From Chthoniobacter flavus (GTDB taxonomy: Bacteria > Verrucomicrobiota > Verrucomicrobiia > Chthoniobacterales > Terrimicrobiaceae): DNA of 64,000 nucleotides. Position numbers and translations under genes: made by a program. The DNA lies in NCBI GenBank assembly GCA_945883435.1, contig CAMCXK010000005.1:1-64000 (forward strand), given 5' to 3'. This document shows positions 52,092 through 60,213 of this stretch, piece by piece. Under the pieces are notes generated by a model. That model saw only the letters and a program-made list of their open reading frames with translations. It was not told the origin of the DNA and searched no databases. How positions within the stretch are numbered: position 1 is the first letter of the stretch; the number at the start of each line of letters is the position of its first letter.

Positions 52092-53228
52092 ATGAAACCA
52101 ATTTTTCTTTCCGCCCTCGCCCTGTGCGTCCTCGCAACGGGGATGTTCGCCGATTACCGCATCGGCGCGGTTTACTCCACCAAGGGCGAGCAATCACCGA
52201 TCGATCTTCCGTCGTGGGAGGGAGCCCGTGCCGCCGCAACCGCCATCAACAAGGCTGGTGGGATTCAAGGCCAAATGCTGCAACTGGAATTGATCCCGGT
52301 GGATTCCACGGCGGGCGGGGTGCGATCCGCAATGGCCGGGGCACTCGCCGACGGGAAGCCTTGGAACGGTTTCGTGGGCCTTTCCGATACCGACCTGGCT
52401 CTTGAAGCCGGCCTGGCGGCCCGGAAGGCCGGAAAGGTTTTTATCACATCCGGAGCCACATCCCCCCGGCTTCCGGCGGCGGCGGGGCCCGGGTTTTTCC
52501 TGGCTTGCTTCGGGGACAACGCCCAAGCGGCTGTCGCGGCCGACTGGCTGCGCACCGAAAAAAAATGTGCCCGGGTGGCGGTCATTTTCGACCGCACCGA
52601 GACTTACACCCGGCTGCTTAAGCGGTATTTTGTGCAGGCTTTCCGGCGCGCCGGCGGGAAGATCGTTTCGGAAACAGCGTATCAGCCGGGACAACCCGTG
52701 CGGATCACTCCCTCGGTGTTGAAGGCCGATGCGGTCTTCCTCGCGGCGGAAACCGCCGGGGACGCACAGGTTTTGATCCGCAAGCTGCGCTCGATGGGAT
52801 ACCCCGGCCCGATCGTCGGGGGAGACGGTTACGATGCGCCTGCAAAGTGGCGGGATGCCGCTGTTGCAAAAAATGTCCACTACACAACGCATGCGTTCCC
52901 CGCACGTTCTCCGGGATCCGCCTCGCCGCGGACGGTGGAGGTTTTTGAAAAAACCCTCCGCAAGCAAAGCGGCAAGGGAACCGCAGGGGCCTTCGCCGGT
53001 CTGGGGCACGACGCGGTGCTTCTGATGGCCACGGCGCTGGAGCAATCCCGGGGCGATGACACGGCCGCCGCGGCTTATTTGGCCGAGTATGGCCGGTTGG
53101 CGGGCGTCACCGGCCCCATCCGCTTCGTGAAGGGGGGAAGCCGGGTGCCGGTCAAACCAGTGGCCATTGTTTCCGCGGAGTCGGGGGTGCGGCGGGAGAT
53201 CGTTCCCGCGGTGGTTCCACGGCCTTGA
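52092..53228 (+). CDS. Periplasmic substrate-binding protein, branched-chain amino acid type (orphan)
   Basis: 378 residues from ATG 52092. A signal peptide (FLSALALCVLATGMFA) gives a mature start near residue 18; no lipobox. The type I binding fold follows: YRIGAVYSTKGEQSPIDLPSWEGARAAATAI, NKAGGIQGQMLQLELIPVD, VFITSGATSPRL, VAVIFDRTETYTRLLKRYF and LVGGDGYDA-like stretches. Only weakly similar to the lipoprotein version at 18447, so an old paralogue. No ABC permease or ATPase gene is adjacent. The stop is 12 bases from the motE stop, convergent. Confidence 0.82.
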   Translation: MKPIFLSALALCVLATGMFADYRIGAVYSTKGEQSPIDLPSWEGARAAATAINKAGGIQGQMLQLELIPVDSTAGGVRSAMAGALADGKPWNGFVGLSDTDLALEAGLAARKAGKVFITSGATSPRLPAAAGPGFFLACFGDNAQAAVAADWLRTEKKCARVAVIFDRTETYTRLLKRYFVQAFRRAGGKIVSETAYQPGQPVRITPSVLKADAVFLAAETAGDAQVLIRKLRSMGYPGPIVGGDGYDAPAKWRDAAVAKNVHYTTHAFPARSPGSASPRTVEVFEKTLRKQSGKGTAGAFAGLGHDAVLLMATALEQSRGDDTAAAAYLAEYGRLAGVTGPIRFVKGGSRVPVKPVAIVSAESGVRREIVPAVVPRP

Positions 53229-53240
53229 GTGGCAGGCGGC

Positions 53241-53909
53241 CTATTGGGCGGCTGGAGTTTCGTTTTTGAAAAGCCGGAGTTGGTCGCTGATCGCAGCGGC
53301 CCTGGCAGCCAGGGTCTGGGTTTTATCCGAGGCGTTGGGATCCACCGTGCGGGCCATTTCGCCAAGGATCTTGGCCACCACATCGGATTTCATCGTGGCG
53401 AGGAGTTTGACAATGTTCGCATCCGACATCTCAGCCAGGATCGCCACTGCTTGGGCCGGCTTCATGCTTGCGTAGGTGCGGGCGAGGGTGCGCACATTCG
53501 ACTTCTCGGTGTCGAGAAGTTCCGTCGTCTCGCTGGAAAGTTCGGTGCGCATTTTTTCGATCTCGGTGCGGAGGCGGAGCAACTCCTGCTTTTCGGCCTC
53601 GATGCGGAGTTCGACCGCGGCGAGATCCTTGGTGCGCTTCTCGTAGGTCTCACGTTCCTTCTGAAGTTCCGCGATGAGGGTGTCGATTTCCGCGGTGTAA
53701 AAGTCCCAATCTTTGGATTGCGCGGTGATTTTGGTTTTGAGGGCCGCCGGTTCGGGCGGCGGCGTGGTGATTGCGGTCCAGCGCGTCAGGAGGACGCCGG
53801 CGGCGGTGGCGGTGCCAAGAAGCACGGCCAGGATGACAAGCCCCCAGCTGGAGGCGGGTTTGGCGTCCTCCTCGGAGAACGGGTTGAGGGTGGGTGTGGT
53901 GGCACTCAT
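53241..53909 (-). CDS. motE: MotE-like flagellar protein (MgtE-N type)
   Basis: 222 residues: one transmembrane helix near residues 22-43 (WGLVILAVLLGTATAAGVLL), a long coiled coil (EIDTLIAELQKERETYEKR to RTEIEKMRTELSSET) and a C-terminal segment resembling the MgtE N-terminal domain (YASMKPAQAVAILAEMSDANIVKLLATMKSDVVAKILGEMA). This is the plan of MotE, the periplasmic chaperone of the stator protein MotC, usually the last gene of a fli operon, as here. It is 1 base after fliJ. MotA/B or MotC genes are not in the window. Confidence 0.75.
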   Translation of the reverse strand: MSATTPTLNPFSEEDAKPASSWGLVILAVLLGTATAAGVLLTRWTAITTPPPEPAALKTKITAQSKDWDFYTAEIDTLIAELQKERETYEKRTKDLAAVELRIEAEKQELLRLRTEIEKMRTELSSETTELLDTEKSNVRTLARTYASMKPAQAVAILAEMSDANIVKLLATMKSDVVAKILGEMARTVDPNASDKTQTLAARAAAISDQLRLFKNETPAAQ

Positions 53910-53910
53910 G

Positions 53911-54351
53911 TTATGGGTTTGCGGGTTGGAGGAATCGGCTGTTGATGAAATCGTCGATGCGGGCTTCTTCGGCCTTTGCTTGTCCGGCCCGGATCTGAAC
54001 GAGCCATCTTTCGCGGAGTTTCTCGACCAGTTTGAGTTCCCGGTCGGCGGCGATCAAGGCTTCGCGGCGGGCGTCGACTTTTTTTTCCTCCTGGGCCAGT
54101 CGAAGGACGAGTGTCTTGAGCAGGTCGCGTTGGGCATTGAGGGCGTTCCAGCCTTGCTCTCGCACCCAGGCGGGAAAGCGTTCCCCGGAGATCATGCGGG
54201 TGAGTTCCTCAAGGCGGTGTTGGGCCTCGGCGACGCGGTCCGCCGCGGCGTCGCGGTCGCGGACAGCGGCGGCAAACGCATCGGCCGCCTTGTCTTTGGC
54301 CTGGACGCGGAGGTCGAGCACTGCTTGAAGGCTGAAACGCGGGTGTTTCAT
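53911..54351 (-). CDS. fliJ: Flagellar export protein FliJ
   Basis: 146 residues, one long antiparallel coiled coil with the FliJ start FSLQAVLDLRVQAKDKAADAFA and a conserved end region RERWLVQIRAGQAKAEEARIDDFIN. FliJ is the stalk-like component of the flagellar export ATPase ring, acting with FliI and FliH. Start ATG 54351 overlaps the fliI stop by 4 bases (ATGA). Sequence similarity is weak in this family, so position carries much of the assignment. Confidence 0.82.
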   Translation of the reverse strand: MKHPRFSLQAVLDLRVQAKDKAADAFAAAVRDRDAAADRVAEAQHRLEELTRMISGERFPAWVREQGWNALNAQRDLLKTLVLRLAQEEKKVDARREALIAADRELKLVEKLRERWLVQIRAGQAKAEEARIDDFINSRFLQPANP

Positions 54352-55676
54352 GAGACGATCGCCTGCAGGGCGTCGAAGCTTCGGACACGGGTCCATTTGT
54401 CCTCCACCGGCTGGCGGAGAAGATCGCGGAGGGGTTGGTTTTTTTCGATGGCGAGATCCACTTGGGCGTTGCTGCCCTTTGAGTAGGCTCCAATGGTGAT
54501 CACATCCTCGTTGCGCCGGTAGACAGCGAGGAGGTCGCGGGCCTTTCCGATCGATTGCAACTCCTCCTTCGAGCAAATTTCGAGGGTGACGCGGCTCACA
54601 CTTTCAAGCACATCGACCGCAGGAAAGTGGTTCGCCGTGGCCAAGGCGCGGCTGAGCACCACGTGGCCGTCCAGAATGCCCCGCACGGCGTCCGCGATCG
54701 GTTCGTTCATGTCGTCGCCATCGACGAGAACAGTGTATAGAGCCGTGATCGAGCCTTTCTCGCCGTTCCCGGTGCGTTCCAGAAGGCGGGGAAGAATGGA
54801 AAACACCGAGGGGGTGTAGCCCCGGCTGGCAGGGGGTTCGCCCACGGCAAGACCGATTTCGCGCTGGGCCATGGCGTAGCGCGTGACCGAGTCCATCATG
54901 AAAAGCACCTTGCGTCCCTCGTCGCGAAAATGCTCGGCCACCGCAGTCGCAAGAAGCGCGGCGCGGCGGCGGACGAGGGCGGGCTGGTCGGAGGTGGAGA
55001 CCACGATGATCGAGCGGGCCATGCCTTCCGGGCCGAGGTCCTTTTCGATGAACTCGCGAAGTTCCCGGCCACGCTCACCGATGAGTGCGATCACATTGAT
55101 ATCGGATTCCGCCCCGCGGGCGATCATTCCCAAAAGGGTGGATTTGCCCACACCCGAGCCTGCGAAGATGCCAAGGCGCTGGCCGCGGCCGACGGGCGTG
55201 AAGAGATCCAGCGCCTTGACGCCGGTTTGAAAAGGCTGGGTGATCCGCTGGCGGGTCAGCGGGTTCGGGGGTGCGCAATGCAACGGCCTCAAAGCGCCCA
55301 CAGGCAGAGGGCCCTTGCCATCGATGGGACGGCCGATACCGTCGATGATGCGTCCCACCAGGGCATCGCTCACGCCGATGCCGGCGGCGCGTCCGGTGGC
55401 CACCACCTCACAGCCCGCGTGAATTTCCTGCATTTCCCCAAGCGGCATGAGCAGAACCCGGTGGTCCCGGAATCCCACCACCTCGGCTTGAAGCCCGGAC
55501 AGCCGGCTCGAGCGGATTTCGCAAATGTCACCGAGCGAGACGTTCGGACCGATCGACTCGATGACCAGACCGGTCACTTGAACAACCTCGCCCATGCGCA
55601 CCACCGGAGCGGCTGCTTCGATGCGGCCGCGCAGGTTTTGCATGAGCACGGGCAGGCTGGGCGAGGGGCGGGTCAT
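54348..55676 (-). CDS. fliI: Flagellum-specific ATP synthase FliI
   Basis: 442 residues. Walker A GIFAGSGVGKSTLLGMIARG, Walker B KVLFMMDSVTRYAMAQREIG, then LAVGEPPASRGYTPSVFSILPRLLERTG, the run shared with F1-beta-like type III secretion ATPases. An N-terminal region GQVVQVTGLVIESIGP-type and a C-terminal helical export-specific part are present. It hydrolyses ATP to unfold flagellar exports. Start ATG 55676 overlaps fliH by 4 bases. Confidence 0.96.
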   Translation of the reverse strand: MTRPSPSLPVLMQNLRGRIEAAAPVVRMGEVVQVTGLVIESIGPNVSLGDICEIRSSRLSGLQAEVVGFRDHRVLLMPLGEMQEIHAGCEVVATGRAAGIGVSDALVGRIIDGIGRPIDGKGPLPVGALRPLHCAPPNPLTRQRITQPFQTGVKALDLFTPVGRGQRLGIFAGSGVGKSTLLGMIARGAESDINVIALIGERGRELREFIEKDLGPEGMARSIIVVSTSDQPALVRRRAALLATAVAEHFRDEGRKVLFMMDSVTRYAMAQREIGLAVGEPPASRGYTPSVFSILPRLLERTGNGEKGSITALYTVLVDGDDMNEPIADAVRGILDGHVVLSRALATANHFPAVDVLESVSRVTLEICSKEELQSIGKARDLLAVYRRNEDVITIGAYSKGSNAQVDLAIEKNQPLRDLLRQPVEDKWTRVRSFDALQAIVS

Positions 55677-56278
55677 TTGATCGAACGGGAGATGGATTCC
55701 AATTTCGTCATGGCGCGGGCGTCGATCAGTCCAAAGCGGCTGCGTGCCATGCAATCCCCCGGGCCGAGGTCTGCATCCGGAAGAAAACGGATACCCGGAT
55801 ATTTTTGGTGCAACTGGGCATCGACACCCTCCATGAGGGCAAGGTCGGCGGGACTCAAGCGGATTTCCACATCGGTGGTTCCCGGGGCGATTTCGGCGAG
55901 CGTCTGTGTGACGATCGCAAGAAGATTTTCCCGATCGGGCCGGAAGCCGCCGAGCACACGGCGCGTAATTTCCAGCACAAGATCGGGCAACGTTTCGTGC
56001 AACTGGTGGCCAAGGGCCTCGCCTTGGGAGGAAATCGAAGCCAGCACGGCATCCTGAAGCTGCGCGATTTCGATGCGTTGGGCACCAATCTGCTCGTTCA
56101 ACGCCGCCGTGGCCTCCTGAAAACCCTCGTGGCGCGCCTCCTCGCGCGCCGCTTCCAACTGGGCCAGTGAAAACACCGGTTCCGGGGGCGGCGGGGGCGG
56201 CGGCGGTGGGAGTTCCCCGACAAGGCAAATGTCCACGGGAACGGCACTGAAGCCGATTTCCCTAACCGACGGAGTCAC
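55673..56278 (-). CDS. fliH: Flagellar assembly protein FliH, with nine consecutive prolines
   Basis: 201 residues from the GTG at 56278. GGAGG lies 6 bases before the start, and the start is 17 bases inside the end of fliG, so it is well fixed despite an open frame further upstream. The protein has a short N-terminus, a run of nine Pro (56183-56209), a helical part (EPVFSLAQLEAAREEARHEGF) and the FliH/V-ATPase-E-like C-terminal domain (RPDRENLLAIVTQTLAEI, DLGPGDCMARSRFGLIDA). FliH links FliI to the C-ring. The poly-Pro run should stall ribosomes unless EF-P is present. Confidence 0.85.
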   Translation of the reverse strand: MTPSVREIGFSAVPVDICLVGELPPPPPPPPPEPVFSLAQLEAAREEARHEGFQEATAALNEQIGAQRIEIAQLQDAVLASISSQGEALGHQLHETLPDLVLEITRRVLGGFRPDRENLLAIVTQTLAEIAPGTTDVEIRLSPADLALMEGVDAQLHQKYPGIRFLPDADLGPGDCMARSRFGLIDARAMTKLESISRSIK

Positions 56279-57284
56279 CGGTATCCTCCGTGGAAATATC
56301 GATTTCGCCGGCCTCGGAGAGCTGCATGATCTGGGCGATGATGCGTTCTTGGGCTGCTTCGACATCCTTGTTGCGGACGGGACCTTGAATTTCCATTTCC
56401 TCCTTGAGGGACTCGGCGGCACGTTTCGACATGGCACCGAAGAACGCGCGCCGAACGGGTTCGCCGGCCGATTTGAGGGCCACGGCAAGATCCTGGGTTT
56501 CCACGTCGCGGAGGAGGCGTTGCACGTCGCGCTGGCTGAGGAATGCGATATCGTCGAAGCTGAAAAGCCGCTTGCGAATGGCCTCGCCGAGTTCGGTGTT
56601 CCGCTCCTCGATGCGGGAAAGAAGGGTTTTGCCAAGTTCCTTGTCGAGCGATTTCAGAAGCTGGGCGGCCGCTTGGGCCCCGCCGCGGCGGTGCATGCTG
56701 TATTGCTGGGGTCCGGAGGAAAGGTGCTTGCCAAGGCTTTTCAGGACCTTGTTGATCAACTCGCTCGAAATCGAATCCATCGTGCCAAGGCGCTCCACGA
56801 TCTCTTCGCGGACCTCCGGCGAAAACAACGGGATGATCTGGGAGACCTGCCGCGCATCAAGGTAGGACATGATGAACGCGACCGTCTGCGGTTGCTCGTT
56901 TTTGATAATGTTGAAGATTTGGCGCGTGTCCATCTGGCTCAACTCGCGGACAGCGTCGATCGAGTTGCTGGCCGGCAGGGCGCGGAGCAGGATGCTGGAA
57001 GCCGCCTGGGGACCGCGGGCGGCCTCCAGAGCGCGCTGGGCGAACGACATTCCGCCGAGGGCACTGGACATGCCCTCGCCGATGAGACCGCAAAATTCGT
57101 CCAGGATTTTCTCTTGCAAGCGGAAGTCCACAACGTCCATGAGGGCCATCTCCCGGGCCACCGCCTCGATTTCAGGGTCGCGGAGTTGCTTCATGAGTTC
57201 CGGGGCCAGGTCGGGGCCGACGATGATGAAAAACGCAGCAAGCTTCTGCGTTTTCGACATGGATTCGTATTCAGCGGTGGGCAT
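56262..57284 (-). CDS. fliG: Flagellar motor switch protein FliG
   Basis: 340 residues with the three FliG domains: an N-terminal FliF-binding part (KLAAFFIIVGPDLAPELMKQ), the middle domain with NEQPQTVAFIMSYLDARQV (the E-H-P-Q-T motif as EQPQT), and a C-terminal torque helix region with KRLFSFDDIAFLSQRDVQRLLRDVETQDLAVALK. FliG forms the C-ring top and transmits torque from the stator. It follows fliF after 3 bases. Confidence 0.96.
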   Translation of the reverse strand: MPTAEYESMSKTQKLAAFFIIVGPDLAPELMKQLRDPEIEAVAREMALMDVVDFRLQEKILDEFCGLIGEGMSSALGGMSFAQRALEAARGPQAASSILLRALPASNSIDAVRELSQMDTRQIFNIIKNEQPQTVAFIMSYLDARQVSQIIPLFSPEVREEIVERLGTMDSISSELINKVLKSLGKHLSSGPQQYSMHRRGGAQAAAQLLKSLDKELGKTLLSRIEERNTELGEAIRKRLFSFDDIAFLSQRDVQRLLRDVETQDLAVALKSAGEPVRRAFFGAMSKRAAESLKEEMEIQGPVRNKDVEAAQERIIAQIMQLSEAGEIDISTEDTGDSVG

Positions 57285-57287
57285 GGG

Positions 57288-58895
57288 TCAGGTATTGCTT
57301 TTTGAGATGAGCCACTCCCGGAGGGTGGCGCCCACGTTTTCCGGCTTTTGACGGATGAGCGAGTTGAGGAGTTCGGGCGAAACCTTCAGGTTTTTTTGAC
57401 CTGGAAGGAGCGGCACGGCCTCCTCGACCAGCTCGGCATCCGGCAATGCCGCGGTCGGTTGTTGGGGTTGTTGGGTTTCGTCCACAAGCTCGAAGGAAAT
57501 TTCTTCCGGTTTGGCGCGGCGCAGCATGAAGAAGAAAATGCCGAACACGATTGCGGCGATGGCCAGCGCGGCAATCGGGCGAACGAGCTCCACCCAGCCG
57601 CCCACTTGGTCGGCGATCGGGTCCGCAGCGGTCACAGTGGACGGGAATGGCACTTCTTGGATCGAGACAAAACTGGACGGGTTTTCGTTTTTAGGCACAT
57701 CGATCCCCAAGGCGTTGATGACCATGCTGCGGAGTTCATTGATTTGTTCCGGGGTTCGAGGGGTGGGTTGGCCGGTTTCGGATGACGTTTGGGCCAGAAA
57801 AACGGCGGCTGTAATGCGAGTGATGGCGCCTGGATTTTTCACCACATTGGTGGTGGACTTGTTGATTTCGAAGCTCTGCGTGCGCGATGAGCGCGCGGTG
57901 TTGCTGGTTTTGGTCGGAGCTTCTTGTTCGTTTGGCTGTGCCGCACCCGGAACGTTGGCTGCCGTGCCCGCGCCGGCATTCGGTTCCGGAGCCTTTTCCA
58001 CCGTATTGACGGTGTCCTCCATGGTTGTCTCCTGACGGGGAACTTGACCTTCGGGATCGAATTTCTCCTCCGTGAGCGTGGAGGCGTCGGTGTTGATGGT
58101 TGCGGAAACGCGCACCACGGAATTGCCGGGTCCGAGCACTTTCGAGAGCATCGTTTCGACTTTGGTGGCGAGATATTCCTCGGTTTGCTGACGGTATTTC
58201 ACGACGCTGGCCGCACTCCCAAGCTGGGGATCGGATTTGAGATCCTCCGAAAGCACGTTGCCGGCGTTGTCAACCACGGCGACGTCATCAATTTTCAACC
58301 CCTCGACGGCATTCGAGACCAGGGAGCGGATGGAATTCACGGCGGCGGCATCCAATTTGGAATTTCCAGTATCCACGAAAACCGAAGCAGTTGGCCGGGA
58401 ATCGGTGGTGCGGACGAGAAGACGGCTTTCCGGCATGACGACCATGACACGCGCCGACTTCACGCCTTGCATTTGAGCCACCGTGCGACTCAGTTCCCCC
58501 TGAAGGGCGCGGGTGTAATTAGTGCGTTGCACAAAATCACTGATTCCAAAGTTGCTGCGGTCGAAGATTTCAAACCCCACACCGTCGGTATTGGGGAGAC
58601 CTTTGGATGCGAGATCCATGCGAACACGATAGACATCCTTGGAATTGACGTAAATTGAGGTGCCGCCTCCACCGAGTTCAAAAGGGATGTTTTGTTCCTC
58701 GAGGGCTTGAACCACCTCGGCTGCCTCTTTTTCACCCAGTTTGCCGTAAAGCAATTTCATGTCGGGCTTCTGAGCCCAGTAGAGCATGGCTCCAATTCCG
58801 AGAAGCACAGCCGCCGCACCCGTCGAAACGAGGATGCGGTGAGTGGGCGTGAGTTCGCTCCAGATTTTGGCGATTTGCTGAAAGGCCTGTTTCAT
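57288..58895 (-). CDS. fliF: Flagellar MS-ring protein FliF
   Basis: 535 residues. N-terminal transmembrane helix (residues about 20-40), the ring-building YscJ-type motifs (VQALEEQNIPFELGGGGTSIYV, MDLASKGLPNTDGVGFEIFD, YTRALQGELSRTVAQMQGV, RVMVVMPESRLLV), a central periplasmic domain, a second transmembrane helix near 440-460 (AALAIAAIVFGIFFFMLRR), and a cytoplasmic tail that binds FliG. FliF builds the membrane ring on which the motor assembles. Confidence 0.96.
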   Translation of the reverse strand: MKQAFQQIAKIWSELTPTHRILVSTGAAAVLLGIGAMLYWAQKPDMKLLYGKLGEKEAAEVVQALEEQNIPFELGGGGTSIYVNSKDVYRVRMDLASKGLPNTDGVGFEIFDRSNFGISDFVQRTNYTRALQGELSRTVAQMQGVKSARVMVVMPESRLLVRTTDSRPTASVFVDTGNSKLDAAAVNSIRSLVSNAVEGLKIDDVAVVDNAGNVLSEDLKSDPQLGSAASVVKYRQQTEEYLATKVETMLSKVLGPGNSVVRVSATINTDASTLTEEKFDPEGQVPRQETTMEDTVNTVEKAPEPNAGAGTAANVPGAAQPNEQEAPTKTSNTARSSRTQSFEINKSTTNVVKNPGAITRITAAVFLAQTSSETGQPTPRTPEQINELRSMVINALGIDVPKNENPSSFVSIQEVPFPSTVTAADPIADQVGGWVELVRPIAALAIAAIVFGIFFFMLRRAKPEEISFELVDETQQPQQPTAALPDAELVEEAVPLLPGQKNLKVSPELLNSLIRQKPENVGATLREWLISKSNT

Positions 58896-58924
58896 GCCGA
58901 CGGGACAGAGGAATTAAAAGCCGC

Positions 58925-59287
58925 TCAGACTTGGGCGCGCATGAGTTCCTGGTAGCTCTCGACGAGTTTATTGCGCAACTCCACCATGAGAGTGAAGGCC
59001 ACGCTGGATTCTTGGCCGGCGATCATGGCTTGATGGAGGTTTGTCGATTCGCCGGTCATGATTTTGTTTTTTTCTGTGGCAGAGGTCTTCATTTTGCCAT
59101 CCACATCGTTCACGAATTTTTTCATGAGCGATCCGAAGGCATCGGGACCGGCGGCTTGGGTGCCACCGGCGGCAAATCCTGCCTCGCGCAGGGAATTGGT
59201 GCGCTCGAGGTCGGTTCCGAGCGGGCGCATGGTCAATGGCGCGGTGAGATTGGTGAAGTTGGCGGGAACGGCGGCGATGGGATTCAT
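58925..59287 (-). CDS. fliE: Flagellar hook-basal body protein FliE
   Basis: 120 residues. The C-terminal half is typical FliE: ESTNLHQAMIAGQESSVAFTLMVELRNKLVESYQELMRAQ, preceded by a variable N-terminal region. FliE joins the MS ring to the rod. It lies between flgC and fliF, with 18 and 29 bases to its neighbours. Confidence 0.92.
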   Translation of the reverse strand: MNPIAAVPANFTNLTAPLTMRPLGTDLERTNSLREAGFAAGGTQAAGPDAFGSLMKKFVNDVDGKMKTSATEKNKIMTGESTNLHQAMIAGQESSVAFTLMVELRNKLVESYQELMRAQV

Positions 59288-59305
59288 AAGAGGTGGAGGT
59301 TAAGT

Positions 59306-59719
59306 TTAGCGACCGATGGAAAGGGCTTGGGTGGCCATTTGGCGCGCATTGCGGACGACCGCGAGGTTGGCCTCGTAGGAGCGGGTGGCTGTAACCATAT
59401 CGACCATTTCGAATGGCACATTCACGTTTGTCATTTGAACGTTGCCATCCGCATCGGCGTGCGGGTGCTCCGGGTTGTGGATGATTTCCCCAGGCGTTTC
59501 GTCGCGTTTGATCTCGGAAACACGCACGCTTTGAAGGTTCGGGTTGCCGGAGGCGGCATCAAGCATCGACTCAAAAGCGACAATGCGACGCTGGTAGGGT
59601 TTCCCATCAATTCCTTTGGTGGTGTGGGCGTTGGCGATGTTTTGAGAAACGATTTCGACACGCATTTTTTCCGCGTCGAGGGCGCCGGCGGTGATGGAGG
59701 AAGCAGGAAGGATATTCAT
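59306..59719 (-). CDS. flgC: Flagellar basal-body rod protein FlgC
   Basis: 137 residues. The rod-protein N-terminus SSITAGALDAEKMRVEIVSQNIANAHTTKG and C-terminus NVNVPFEMVDMVTATRSYEANLAVVRNARQM are both present. Exported through the flagellar system as a proximal rod subunit. It begins 11 bases after flgB. Confidence 0.95.
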   Translation of the reverse strand: MNILPASSITAGALDAEKMRVEIVSQNIANAHTTKGIDGKPYQRRIVAFESMLDAASGNPNLQSVRVSEIKRDETPGEIIHNPEHPHADADGNVQMTNVNVPFEMVDMVTATRSYEANLAVVRNARQMATQALSIGR

Positions 59720-59730
59720 GACCAGAATGA

Positions 59731-60120
59731 TTAGACCGGGCGGCCGATGATGGCGTGGCGGAGTTGTTTGAGAGAACCGCTGGCGAATTCGGTTAAGGCA
59801 CCGAAGTTCATGCTGTTTTTACTCATGGCAAGCAACTCGCTGTCGATTTGAACATTGTTACCATCAGCCCGCAGGCTGGGCGCCAAGTCATCGAGCTCGG
59901 TGCGGGGTTCCAGACTGGAGATGCTGGAGGACTCGCGGGAGGCGATGGTGGAGCGAAGTTCTTCTTCGAACGAACGGCTGAGATCGACGCGCTTGTAGCC
60001 AGGGGTGGAGACGTTGGCGATATTGCTGGCGATGGCGGCGTGGCGCATCGCCGAGACATCCATCATTTTTTTGACAGCGGTGTAGTTGTCGCTGTTAAAG
60101 AGGGAGGCCACAAGTTCCAT
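59731..60120 (-). CDS. flgB: Flagellar basal-body rod protein FlgB
   Basis: 129 residues from ATG 60120. LFNSDNYTAVKKMMDVSAMRHAAIASNIANVSTPGYKRVD contains the rod signature; the C-terminus has DSELLAMSKNSMNFGALTEFASGSLKQL. First gene of the flagellar operon. The frame is open 18 bases further to another ATG (60138), but family alignment favours 60120. No Shine-Dalgarno is visible, and a -24/-12 element stands 12 bases in front. Confidence 0.93.
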   Translation of the reverse strand: MELVASLFNSDNYTAVKKMMDVSAMRHAAIASNIANVSTPGYKRVDLSRSFEEELRSTIASRESSSISSLEPRTELDDLAPSLRADGNNVQIDSELLAMSKNSMNFGALTEFASGSLKQLRHAIIGRPV

Positions 60121-60131
60121 GCTGTGGGAAA

Positions 60132-60148
60132 AGCACAACCCGTGCCAA
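60132..60148 (-). promoter_or_regulatory. Sigma-54-like -24/-12 element before flgB
   Basis: On the minus strand the sequence TTGGCACGGGTTGTGCT has GG and GC exactly 10 bases apart and agrees with TGGCACG-N4-TTGCW except at one base (GTGCT). Sigma-54 promoters for flagellar genes are common. With standard geometry transcription would start at 60121, one base before the flgB ATG, leaving no leader. Confidence 0.5.
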
Positions 60149-60213
60149 GCACCAAGGCCCCGAAAAAGCAGGACAGGCAGGGGCCCCTCCGGAAAAAATT
60201 GCCGCTGCGAATC

